A DNA stretch of 64,000 bases from Geobacter sp. AOG1 (GTDB lineage: Bacteria > Desulfobacterota > Desulfuromonadia > Geobacterales > Geobacteraceae). The DNA lies in NCBI RefSeq assembly GCF_019972315.1, contig NZ_BLIZ01000001.1, forward strand, positions 3,600,472 through 3,664,471, written 5' to 3'. The position numbers and the translations under genes are program-made. How positions within the stretch are numbered: the stretch's first letter is position 1; each line of letters opens with the position of its first letter. Of this stretch, positions 55,706-63,220 are shown piece by piece. Under the pieces are notes generated by a model. That model was given only the letters and a program-made list of their open reading frames with translations. It was not told where the DNA came from and searched no databases.

Positions 55706-57000
55706 TGCGCACCTCCGGTGAGTTCCGTTGCCACTGCCGCTTCGAGTTTCACGAGCGCCGTCCGGCGGTCATGCAGCGCCGTCAGGTAACCTTCGCTGAC
55801 TTCGAAGAATTTCTTCTGTTCCTGAATGACTGCCAGGATACCGACCTCGCCGAGGCGGTAGGCTTCCTGGGTCAATTGCAGGTTTTCCTCCAGTTGGGGA
55901 ATAATGGTTGCCTTGTACAGGGAAAGGACTTTTTCACTGTTCTGATAGCGGGCATAGGCCGTTTCAACGTCCCGTTCGACATTCCTCGTGGCGGCCAGCA
56001 GGCGGTTTTCGGTGCTGCTCCGTCTGGTCCGGGCCTCCTGAACGCCTGCCTGGTTGCGATCGAAGAGAGGAAGCGGCAATGACAGCCGGATGCCGAGCAG
56101 GTTGTCACGGACCTTCTCTTCCCCCACGCCAGTTGCGTCGGCTCTTCGTTCGTGGGAGTAGAAGAGCCCGGCCGTGAGGTTGGGGACCCCCTCGGCCCGG
56201 GCCAGGGTGATGTCCGCTTCGCCCCTGCTTTTTTCGGTCTCCAGCGCCTTGAGATCCGGCCGACTCTCCCCTGCAAGTCGCTTCAGATCGAGCAGCGACG
56301 TTGCCATGGGTACGTCGGCATCTAGATTGCCGGCTAGCGCGGGGGATTCCCCTGCCGGAAGTCCCATGAGAGTCGAGAGTCTTGCCTGGCTTTGATTCAG
56401 TGCTCTGGCAGCAGCAATTCTGGAACCTTCGCTTCGTGCCAGTTCAACCTTGACCAGGTTCATTTCCAGTTCCGGGATATCCCCCGCCGTCAGGCGCTCC
56501 CTGGTCACCTCCAGGAGCTGACGGTTGAGATCGATGGCCCGGTCCGCCAGGTCGGTCCGTTTTTGTGCCAGGATGGCATCATGGAATGCAGCCTTCACCT
56601 CTTCGCGGAGCACCCGCTCCCGGTCGACCAGCTGCCAGCGATATATCTCCAGGTCGCGTGCTGCTATGGTCAGGCGCTTATCCCGTTTTCCCGCCAGGGG
56701 AAATTCCTGCGAAATCCCGATGGACAGGTTGTTCTCGTCCCTGCTGCCGCTCAGGGCACCCGTACCCGCCTCCAACTCTAGCGTTGGATTCGGCAAGAGT
56801 CCCGCTCTGACCTTGCCGGCATCACGGATACCCTTTTCCTCGCGAAACGCGTTGAGGTCGCCGTTATTTTGCAGTGAAAGCTCGATCACCCGGGGGAGTG
56901 ACAGCGCTTGTTCCTCTCCCCGCACCGGTGTTGACGATAGAATACATACGATTCCTGGCACCAGGAGCAAGGCTCCCCGTGCGAATACAGTTGTTCCCAA
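55702..57000 (-). CDS. Outer-membrane channel of the metal-efflux pump, CusC/TolC type
   Basis: 432 residues starting at a TTG (57000-56998) with GGAGG 8 nt upstream; signal peptide ends near residue 28 (PVRG). Two TolC/OEP repeats: LSLPRVIELSLQNNGDLNAFREEKGIRDAGKVRAGLLPNPTLELEAGT and LGIRLSLPLPLFDRNQAGVQEARTR. No lipobox Cys is obvious, unlike classical CusC. Stop codon overlaps the adaptor start (4 nt). Confidence 0.94.
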   Translation of the reverse strand: MGTTVFARGALLLVPGIVCILSSTPVRGEEQALSLPRVIELSLQNNGDLNAFREEKGIRDAGKVRAGLLPNPTLELEAGTGALSGSRDENNLSIGISQEFPLAGKRDKRLTIAARDLEIYRWQLVDRERVLREEVKAAFHDAILAQKRTDLADRAIDLNRQLLEVTRERLTAGDIPELEMNLVKVELARSEGSRIAAARALNQSQARLSTLMGLPAGESPALAGNLDADVPMATSLLDLKRLAGESRPDLKALETEKSRGEADITLARAEGVPNLTAGLFYSHERRADATGVGEEKVRDNLLGIRLSLPLPLFDRNQAGVQEARTRRSSTENRLLAATRNVERDVETAYARYQNSEKVLSLYKATIIPQLEENLQLTQEAYRLGEVGILAVIQEQKKFFEVSEGYLTALHDRRTALVKLEAAVATELTGGAQ

Positions 57001-57123
57001 AGGAATAACCTCCGTTATTCGATTTTGAATGATGAAAGGTACGGCAGTTGTGGTCGCACCAGGACGGAGTTGTCCCTGGATCAGGACGGACTACTCCCGG
57101 CGTGGCGTTTCAGGCGTGGCGTT

Positions 57124-57489
57124 TCAGGCGTGTAGTTGGGGGGGGATAAACTTGGGGAGATAGACTTCCGGAAAACGGAAAAACGAGTCGAGAGGGACAA
57201 GGGAGGAAACATGGGGAGCGTGGACGGAGAAGCCGAAACTGCTGGTCAAGGGAAGATTGCAGCTGCAGTAACAGGAGGAATCACAGTCGCTGTGGCCGGA
57301 ATTCTCACCGGCAGGGCAGGAGGGGCAGTGGTCATCTGCTCCGACCAAGGAGCAGGAGGATTTTCCCGCGTCATGCCCCCAGCATCGTTCGGTCGCATGG
57401 GTTTCCCGGCACAGTCCGGCCACGCTGGCGGCGATGACGACTGCCAGGAGAAGGAGTGTGACGAACTTGTGCAGGAGAGAATGCGCCAT
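57124..57489 (-). CDS. Small Cys/His-rich secreted protein heading the metal-efflux operon
   Basis: 121 residues. N-terminal signal peptide or membrane segment (about 8-25), then a Cys/His-rich centre (CRETHATERCWGHDAGKSSC ... DDHCPSCPAGENSGHSDCDSSCYCSC), with about 10 cysteines and several histidines in 60 residues, suited to metal binding. C-terminal hydrophobic/aromatic stretch. Ribosome site weak. Small Cys-rich proteins of this kind occur upstream of CzcCBA/CusCBA operons in related bacteria as I recall; a periplasmic metal-sequestering role is inferred. Confidence 0.7.
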   Translation of the reverse strand: MAHSLLHKFVTLLLLAVVIAASVAGLCRETHATERCWGHDAGKSSCSLVGADDHCPSCPAGENSGHSDCDSSCYCSCNLPLTSSFGFSVHAPHVSSLVPLDSFFRFPEVYLPKFIPPQLHA

Positions 57490-57522
57490 GGGTTAAACGG
57501 GCCTTTTGCTGAAAGTTACGGA

Positions 57523-57552
57523 AGGATACCCTGACCGTCGAATTTTTGTCAA
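57523..57552 (-). promoter_or_regulatory. Sigma-70 promoter candidate of the metal-efflux operon
   Basis: TTGACA, an 18-nt spacer and TATCCT on the minus strand, about 34 nt upstream of the Cys/His-rich gene. The suboptimal spacer would suit a MerR-type or other activator, but none is encoded in the window. Confidence 0.4.
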
Positions 57553-57580
57553 TCATCAAAAAGATTACGGTACTCCCGCC

Positions 57581-59212
57581 TTACCCCTTACTTCCCTTGG
57601 TACGTAATTTGGGCTTTGCGTGGGACAGGTTGAACTGAAGCATGACGTAGCCGTAGTCGACGTCTTTGTCGTTCCCGGTGGCGTCGCGGAAGAAACCTCC
57701 GGTGAAGAAGCGATCGTAGCCCGCTATGACCGAGATGTTGTCGCTCATGGAGTAGGTGAGGGTGAAGTCGGCCTCCACCCCCAGGTTCTTGCTGAAGCCC
57801 GGTTCCACGTAGCTGGCGTGGAAGTAGCGGCCGGTGGTTGAAAAGTTCATCTCCTTGGTGATGTCGATCCCCCATCCGAGGGTATGGATCCGCAGGCCGC
57901 TGGCATGGTGGTTTCCCACGTCGATGCCCGAAAGGGTGCCGATCACATTCATGTCGCCGGTAAGGGAAGTGTCGGTGTTGGGGTTGCTGAACTCGCGCCG
58001 GAAGGAGCCGCCGGTGGCCGCTTCACCGGCTCCGGAACCGATTGCGTAGCTTACGAAAAGGTGGTTGTGATATCCCCACAGCGTGGTGTCGAAAGACATG
58101 TCCGCATGACCGCCGTAAGCGGTAATGTTCTCATTCCCGCCCGTGGCAGGATTGAAGAGGCGTCCCGTCTGGAAGACCGGCTCCACTTCCAGCGACACCG
58201 GGCCAAACGTCGCCGTTCCCCTCACCCCCCAAGTATTCCGGTGCTCGCCCGCGTGGTGCTCCCCGGAGCCGGTGTCGCGCAGGGCGTAGGCTTCCAGGGC
58301 GTTCCCCTCGGTGAAGGTCCAGGTCCCGTAGCCACCGACCAGATCACCCTTCACCCCGTCGGAGAAGGGGGTGGCGTACCAGCCGCCAAAGAGGTCGATG
58401 GTCAGTGGCTTGAGCGGAGCGAGTCGCACCCGGAGCGCGTCAAAGCTGAGCCCGTTGTAGAACGAGTCGTTCCCCAGGACAAAGGCACTGCCGTACACAA
58501 ATTCCTGGCGCCCCGCCTTGAGGGAGTACCCTTCTGTTTTCGGCCAGTGGACCTCGGCGAACCCCTGGTAGAGAGAAACCTTGCCGGAGTACTGACTGCC
58601 GCCGCTGAAACCGTACCCCTGTCCCTCCGCATGGATATCCAGCCAGTCGGTCGGATGCCAGTAGGCGTAGGGCTTAACCCGGTAAAGAAAGCGCCCCTCG
58701 CCATGGCCCGGATTGTAGCTGAAATCAGTCAACCGAAAGTTACCAACCCCTTCACCCCGGAGAAAGCCGTTAATCCCTAGCTTGTACACAAATTCCGGCA
58801 GCTCCGGCTTGGCGAGCATGCTCTCGATTGCCTCCCGCCGCGTGGCGTACCCCTCCTGCTGGGCCAGCTCGTCCTTCAACGCCTCGCGCAGGGCCGCGAT
58901 CCGGTCCAGGTCCTCCTGGGGCACCGTATCTCTTCCCTCCCGCCCGCACTTTTCCTGCACCTTGACGATGACGGCGAGCAGACATGCCGCGGCTTCTCCC
59001 CGCGGGCACGGCTTTCCGCTAATCACCACCGAATCGGGGAGCTTGCGGTCGGCACCATATTTCTGCGCCAGGGCAGCGATTTCCCGGCAGGCGGAATCGT
59101 CGGCGGACGGCTGCGAGGATGATGGCGGTGGTATGAAATCTTCAGCGAAACTATGGAAAGGTGGGACAAGAAAGGTCAGACAAAGGACAGCGGCAAGCAG
59201 CAGATGGTGCAT
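57581..59212 (-). CDS. Outer-membrane beta-barrel protein, alginate-export (AlgE)-like family
   Basis: 543 residues from the ATG at 59212 (GGAG 7 nt before, signal peptide MHHLLLAAVLCLTFL..SFAE right after). N-terminal periplasmic helical part (about 25-160) with four cysteines, then a barrel-like region with alternating aromatic strands (FLRGEGVGNFRLTDFSYNPGHGEGRFLYRVKPYAYWHPTDWLDIHAEGQGYG; LKAGRQEFVYGSAFVLGN). The R-Q-E-F/L...G motif is typical of alginate_exp domains found in many Geobacter porins. Substrate unknown. It lies between metal loci and under a Fur-like box, so iron-linked expression is inferred. Confidence 0.8.
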   Translation of the reverse strand: MHHLLLAAVLCLTFLVPPFHSFAEDFIPPPSSSQPSADDSACREIAALAQKYGADRKLPDSVVISGKPCPRGEAAACLLAVIVKVQEKCGREGRDTVPQEDLDRIAALREALKDELAQQEGYATRREAIESMLAKPELPEFVYKLGINGFLRGEGVGNFRLTDFSYNPGHGEGRFLYRVKPYAYWHPTDWLDIHAEGQGYGFSGGSQYSGKVSLYQGFAEVHWPKTEGYSLKAGRQEFVYGSAFVLGNDSFYNGLSFDALRVRLAPLKPLTIDLFGGWYATPFSDGVKGDLVGGYGTWTFTEGNALEAYALRDTGSGEHHAGEHRNTWGVRGTATFGPVSLEVEPVFQTGRLFNPATGGNENITAYGGHADMSFDTTLWGYHNHLFVSYAIGSGAGEAATGGSFRREFSNPNTDTSLTGDMNVIGTLSGIDVGNHHASGLRIHTLGWGIDITKEMNFSTTGRYFHASYVEPGFSKNLGVEADFTLTYSMSDNISVIAGYDRFFTGGFFRDATGNDKDVDYGYVMLQFNLSHAKPKLRTKGSKG

Positions 59213-59265
59213 GGGCAATCTCCATGAGAACGTGCATGACGAATAAATGCGCAAAAGCGTTTGTT

Positions 59266-59287
59266 GATAATAGATATCAAAATCATC
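59266..59287. promoter_or_regulatory. Fur-box-like operator over the porin promoter
   Basis: GATAATAGATATCAAAATCATC matches the 19-bp Fur consensus (GATAATGATAATCATTATC) at about 13 of 19 positions and covers the -10 and spacer of the porin promoter, where a repressor would block RNA polymerase. Confidence 0.5.
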
Positions 59288-59295
59288 CTTGTCAA
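59267..59295 (-). promoter_or_regulatory. Near-consensus sigma-70 promoter of the porin gene
   Basis: TTGACA, exactly 17 nt, TATTAT on the minus strand; the -10 ends 54 nt upstream of the start codon. The best sigma-70 promoter in the window. Confidence 0.85.
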
Positions 59296-59349
59296 CGCAT
59301 TTTTTACTCGCTGCCACGCTTGCATTACGCCGTCACGGTCGAGCTCTGA

Positions 59350-60105
59350 TTACCCCTTACCTCTGCACACCGGGCAGCCTTGCATCGACAACGGCTTCTC
59401 CAGCCGGCATTGGGCAAGGAGTTCGTCATTGCGGAAAATCTCCAGGGCGGGGCCGTCGGCCCGGACCTCTCCCTCGTGGAGAATAATGACCCTGCTGCAG
59501 AGTTCGAGTACCATGTCCAGGTCATGACTGGTGAATATCCTGGTATGGCTGAAATCCTTGAGAAGCGCCATGAGCTGGCGCCGGGCATGGGGGTCAAGCC
59601 CGTCCGTCGGCTCGTCCATGACGAGAATGTCGGGGGACATGGAGAGCACCGTGGCGATGGCCACCCGTTTCTTCTCTCCCCCCGAAAGGTTGTAGGGAGG
59701 CTTGTCCTGCAAGTGTCCGGCCCCGACCTTTTCGAGGGCCTCCTTCACCCGCTGTTCCACCTCCATTCCGGGCAGGCCCAGATTGAGCGGACCAAACGCC
59801 ACATCGTCATAGACCGTCGGCATGAAGAGTTGGTCGTCCGGGTCCTGGAACACCATCCCCACCGTTCGCCGGATTTCGGGAAGGGTGGCCTTGGTCAGGG
59901 GATAATCGCCGATGCGGATTTCTCCCGCCGTGGGAGAGAGAAAGCCGTTCAGGTGGAGCAACAACGTCGATTTACCCGCGCCGTTGGCGCCGATGATCGC
60001 CACCGACTCGCCATGGGTAATGCGGAAAGAAACGTCCCGCAGGGCAACGGTGCCATCGGGATAAACGTGGCGGAGATTCCTGACTTCAACGATATGATGG
60101 CTCAT
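59350..60105 (-). CDS. Nickel/cobalt ECF-type transporter ATPase (NikO/CbiO)
   Basis: 251 residues from the ATG at 60105, which overlaps the permease stop (ATGA); the longer frame upstream is antisense reading of the permease gene. Walker A GANGAGKST, Q-loop VFQDPDDQLF, signature LSGGEKKRVAIATVLSM, Walker B ILVMDEPTDGLDP, H-loop FTSHDLDMV. Energises the transporter with the two genes upstream. Confidence 0.95.
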   Translation of the reverse strand: MSHHIVEVRNLRHVYPDGTVALRDVSFRITHGESVAIIGANGAGKSTLLLHLNGFLSPTAGEIRIGDYPLTKATLPEIRRTVGMVFQDPDDQLFMPTVYDDVAFGPLNLGLPGMEVEQRVKEALEKVGAGHLQDKPPYNLSGGEKKRVAIATVLSMSPDILVMDEPTDGLDPHARRQLMALLKDFSHTRIFTSHDLDMVLELCSRVIILHEGEVRADGPALEIFRNDELLAQCRLEKPLSMQGCPVCRGKG

Positions 60106-60911
60106 GGAGATATTCCCGTTACGAGCGACCCCACCAGCTGTGACAGGTTCAGGAATCGCAGGATGATGAAGAGTGCGGACCAGCCGAAGAGGAAGAGCAT
60201 TTCCCTGCTGCCGAATTCGGTATCTTTTCGCGTGTGGAATTCGCCGGTGAACCCCCGTGCCAGCATGGCCATGTGGATCCGCTCGGCCCGTTGCCACGTA
60301 CGGAGCAGAAGGTGCCCCACAAGGGAGCCGAAGATCCCCGGTTGCATCTTCTTTCCGAATGCACGGAGTTTTCGCGCCCGCTCCATCCGTGACCCCTCAT
60401 CGGTGAGGACAAATATATAGCGGTAGAGGAAGAGGAGCTGCACGGCGAAGACCCGGGGCATGCCGATCCGTTCCAGGGCCAGACATACTCCGGGGAAGCC
60501 GGTCACCCCCACGAGCACAATCGCCGCCCCGACCGTGAGGATCGAGCGCATGACGATGGAAGCAAATGAGAGCCAGCCGCCGGTGATGCCGAGCGATCCG
60601 ATCTGGACAAGCACCTCACGGTCGAAGATCGGGTTGAATATCCCCACGACCAGGGCAAAGGGGCAGAGAAGGGCTATTTTCTTGATGATGTAGGAGACCG
60701 GAAGATTTCCGAGCGCAACCATCGCCACGGGGAAGAGGAGAAAGGGGACGAGCGCGGTCACCTCGTATTTCCCGAATGAGACCACTGTCACGACAAATAC
60801 GAGAGTCGCCAGAACCTTTGCCCGCGGGTCGAGGCGATGGATCGCCGTATCCCCGGTGGCCAACCGGTCAAGCCTTTTGAAATCGAGGAGTGCCCCGTCA
60901 ATGGATGCCAT
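60102..60911 (-). CDS. Nickel/cobalt ECF-type transporter T component (NikQ/CbiQ)
   Basis: 269 residues, about 5-6 membrane segments, HRLDPRAKVLATLVFVVTVVSFGKYE near the start and the ARG-containing coupling helices (MERARKLRAFGKKMQPG; MAMLARGFTGEF) that contact the ATPase. Overlaps the ATPase gene by 4 nt and follows the S component by 77 nt. Confidence 0.94.
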   Translation of the reverse strand: MASIDGALLDFKRLDRLATGDTAIHRLDPRAKVLATLVFVVTVVSFGKYEVTALVPFLLFPVAMVALGNLPVSYIIKKIALLCPFALVVGIFNPIFDREVLVQIGSLGITGGWLSFASIVMRSILTVGAAIVLVGVTGFPGVCLALERIGMPRVFAVQLLFLYRYIFVLTDEGSRMERARKLRAFGKKMQPGIFGSLVGHLLLRTWQRAERIHMAMLARGFTGEFHTRKDTEFGSREMLFLFGWSALFIILRFLNLSQLVGSLVTGISP

Positions 60912-60988
60912 GGTGGTCTTTCATAAAACGAGGGAGAAGCAACGCCCCTCCCCCCGTTTCCCGCAATGGGGTACTACCCATCCCGCCG

Positions 60989-62035
60989 TCAAACAGCCTG
61001 TTGCCGTTTTTTGAGGAGAAACCCGATCAGGAGGGCGAGCGCCAGGGTTACGAGCGCACCGATGACCCCGGAGACGCTGGTACCAAGCCTGCTCCCTTCC
61101 GCGTTTTTCCGCTGACCGGCAGGCTGCGTCTCGTCCTTTCCCGTTTCTCCGGGCTTCTTGAAGGAATAATCCGGGAGCACTGCCGTCTTCTGCTGCACCT
61201 CCGCCAACGTTCCGAGAAGCCCCTGCGCGGGAGCCCTCAGCTCCTCTTTGCCGGTCACTTTGGCAATGGCCCATTCCAGGCCGTCGGGGTCTTTCGAGGC
61301 AAACCAGGAGACGAAACCTCCGGTCAGTACGGCAATAGCCAGGAAAGCGAGCAGGACCCCACGAACCGGACGGCTGCCGGTGGATCGCGCCTCGGGAGAA
61401 AACTGAATGAGTTCCGGCCGGGCCTTGTACACGAACGAGGCGACTGCCGCGGTCACAAATCCTTCGACAACGCCGATGGCAAGGTGAATCGGCTGCATCA
61501 TGACGACAAACGTGGAGAACGGCAACGACGATAGTCCCGACGTGACGGTTTCAAGAACCACGCCGAACGCCCCGAGTTGCAAGCCGATTACCGCAGCAAC
61601 GATCGCGGCCATGGTCATGCGGGACCGGGTCTGTTGTGCCCCGATCAGTCGCCTGTAGACAAAGGGATAGGCGATGAACGCCGGGAAAAATCCGAGGTTG
61701 AAGATGTTGCACCCCAGTGCCAGCAGACCGCCGTCGGCAAAAAAGAGCGCCTGAATCACCAGAACCGATGCGAGGGTAAGGAAGGCGGCATAGGGGCCGA
61801 GGAGAATGGAAAGGAGGAGTCCACCACCCAGGTGACCGCTGGAACCGGTCGCCGGGATGCTGAAATTGATCATCTGTGCGGCAAAGATGAACGCGCCGAG
61901 CACCCCCATAAGCGGCACCTTGCTGTCATCGAGGTCAGTCCGGACTTTTCTTGCACAGTAGGCAATGGTTCCGGCCGAGACCGCCCACATGGTTCCCCCC
62001 ACGGCGGGGGACAACAGCGCGTCTGCCATGTGCAT
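60989..62035 (-). CDS. Nickel/cobalt ECF-type transporter S component, fused NikM/CbiM with PDGLE (NikN/CbiN-like) domain
   Basis: 348 residues. N-terminal MHMADALLSP places the metal-chelating His2 as in NikM/CbiM; membrane core with INFSIPATGSSGHLGGGLLLSILLGPYAAFL and ALGCNIFNLGFFPAFI. C-terminal part carries the DPDGLEW motif and a final membrane helix, i.e. the accessory N/L subunit fused to M. The perfect NikR-type operator upstream favours nickel over cobalt. Confidence 0.93.
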   Translation of the reverse strand: MHMADALLSPAVGGTMWAVSAGTIAYCARKVRTDLDDSKVPLMGVLGAFIFAAQMINFSIPATGSSGHLGGGLLLSILLGPYAAFLTLASVLVIQALFFADGGLLALGCNIFNLGFFPAFIAYPFVYRRLIGAQQTRSRMTMAAIVAAVIGLQLGAFGVVLETVTSGLSSLPFSTFVVMMQPIHLAIGVVEGFVTAAVASFVYKARPELIQFSPEARSTGSRPVRGVLLAFLAIAVLTGGFVSWFASKDPDGLEWAIAKVTGKEELRAPAQGLLGTLAEVQQKTAVLPDYSFKKPGETGKDETQPAGQRKNAEGSRLGTSVSGVIGALVTLALALLIGFLLKKRQQAV

Positions 62036-62087
62036 GGTCGATTACTCCTTGACGGTAGGGACCGGATATGCCACAGCCAGCCCCCTG

Positions 62088-62114
62088 GTGTTACAAAACA
62101 GGAAAAGGTAACAC
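62088..62114. promoter_or_regulatory. NikR-type nickel operator
   Basis: GTGTTAC-N13-GTAACAC, both arms perfect and extended by one base pair (GGTGTTAC / GTAACACC). This is the published operator form for NikR in delta-proteobacteria, 53 bp upstream of the NikM start. Confidence 0.85.
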
Positions 62115-62118
62115 CTCG

Positions 62119-62147
62119 TTGGTAGCATTCCACCATGTGTATGTCAA
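62119..62147 (-). promoter_or_regulatory. Promoter candidate of the nickel transporter operon
   Basis: TTGACA, 17 nt, TACCAA on the minus strand. The -35 is perfect and the -10 weak. The NikR-type operator starts 4 nt downstream of the -10, consistent with repression. Confidence 0.45.
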
Positions 62148-62215
62148 TAACTTATTTCTCAACCGTGCCGAAGCTCTAACGAGGCGAACCTTCCCATTCT
62201 AATGGGCTACCCCTC

Positions 62216-62860
62216 CTACCTTCTGACAAATATCTCCCGCGCCATGGCGGTATCGATGGCAAATTCGGAGAAGCCGACCCGGAAGATATAGGACGGGAAA
62301 CTCTGCATGAGAAGGATCCGGTTGCCAGGGAGGACCCCCATGGCCATCAGTTTCTGCATCTTCTTGCTGTCTTCGGTGAGGATGTAGGCGATCTCCCCCT
62401 CTTCCCCCGATTTAAGCTCCGTCAAAGGCACCACCCCCAGGTCGCCGTTCTGCCGTGCCTCCGCACAACAGTCGCCGGGAGGGATTGCCTTGCCGTGGGG
62501 ACAAGTGGTGGGGTGGTTGAGCATGGTGCAGACCTTGGCGTCCACCCCTTCATTCAGCAGGTGCTCGAACTGGCACGCCTTGTCCTCGGCGGTCTCCCCC
62601 CGGATGTTGAGAACATCCATCATCAGTCGTTCCGCCAGGCGGTGGCGACGGATGGTCTTGCGCCCCTCCTCCTTCCCCTCGGAACGGAAATAGACCCGCC
62701 CCTCCCTCACCTCGATGAATGCCAGACCGGTCAATTCCCGGTAGGCCGGGTCATCGGCCGCCACACTGATCCGCTCCTGCTCCTCAAAACCGCGCCCCTC
62801 CTCCTCAACCGCGATCCAGAGCGCCTCCAGTATCTCTTCTGCTTTATCGGACAGTTTCAT
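62216..62860 (-). CDS. DtxR-like iron-dependent regulator fused to FeoA domain
   Basis: 214 residues. About 1-70 corresponds to the DtxR winged-helix region but its recognition helix is poorly conserved; 70-125 is the metal-binding/dimerisation domain (RRHRLAERLMMDVL ... ACQFEHLLNEG ... LNHPTTCPHGKAIPPG, with the conserved Cys/Glu/His set); 140-214 is a FeoA/SH3-like domain (VVPLTELKSGEEGEIAYI ... KLMAMGVLPGNRILLMQSFPSYIFRVGFSEFAIDTAMAREIFV). Located after feoB, it may act as an FeoA-type partner, an iron-sensing regulator, or both. Confidence 0.88.
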   Translation of the reverse strand: MKLSDKAEEILEALWIAVEEEGRGFEEQERISVAADDPAYRELTGLAFIEVREGRVYFRSEGKEEGRKTIRRHRLAERLMMDVLNIRGETAEDKACQFEHLLNEGVDAKVCTMLNHPTTCPHGKAIPPGDCCAEARQNGDLGVVPLTELKSGEEGEIAYILTEDSKKMQKLMAMGVLPGNRILLMQSFPSYIFRVGFSEFAIDTAMAREIFVRR

Positions 62861-62944
62861 GCTTCATTGTCTCCTTTTAGGAAAATATATAGATTGGTAA
62901 AGATCCCCGCGATTGCCCGGTTATGGGCAAACACAAGGTTGCCC

Positions 62945-63118
62945 CTACGATGTCCTTCCGAATACTTTTTTCAGCTTTTTCACCATCGCCGGTTCGACAG
63001 GATTCTCATAAAAACACTTCGGACAGCGGATCGACCGGCACGGCTTGCCGCACTTGCCGCACCCCTTGATCCCCTCCTCTTCAGTATACTCATGTCCGCA
63101 AAAACCGCACCGTATCAT
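62945..63118 (-). CDS. 57-residue Cys-rich mini-protein between feoB and the DtxR-FeoA gene
   Basis: Reading from the ATG at 63118 (GGAGG 5 nt before) to TAG at 62947-62945 gives 57 residues beginning MIRCGFCGHEYTEEEGIKGC. Seven cysteines in CxxC, CxxCxxxC and CxxxxCxxC order (Cys4, 7, 20, 23, 27, 32, 35), plus His9, look like one or two zinc-ribbon or rubredoxin-like knuckles; the C-terminus is basic (VKKLKKVFGRTS). It lies 84 nt before the DtxR-FeoA gene on the same strand. Its size and place recall FeoC-type accessory proteins, but the sequence is different. Confidence 0.75.
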   Translation of the reverse strand: MIRCGFCGHEYTEEEGIKGCGKCGKPCRSIRCPKCFYENPVEPAMVKKLKKVFGRTS

Positions 63119-63124
63119 TATAAC

Positions 63125-63212
63125 CTCCGGGACTCGTAGTCCGTGACCCGTAATCCGTAATTCGTTACAAATCCTGGTCCCTGGTCCCGAGTTCCGGATT
63201 CCGGATTCCGGC
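63125..63212. repeat. GTCCCGAG/GATTCCGG dispersed repeat after feoB
   Basis: GGGACTCGTAGTCCGTGACC, CGTAATCCGTAATTCG and CCTGGTCCCGAGTTCCGGAT phrases fill the gap between feoB and the mini-protein. Same family as 13205-13361 and 35583-35690. Confidence 0.6.
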
Positions 63213-63220
63213 TTCTCGCT

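Noticed and set aside
62036..62215. Cobalamin riboswitch before the CbiMQO-like operon
   Set aside because: No B12 box and too little space; a perfect NikR operator explains regulation better.
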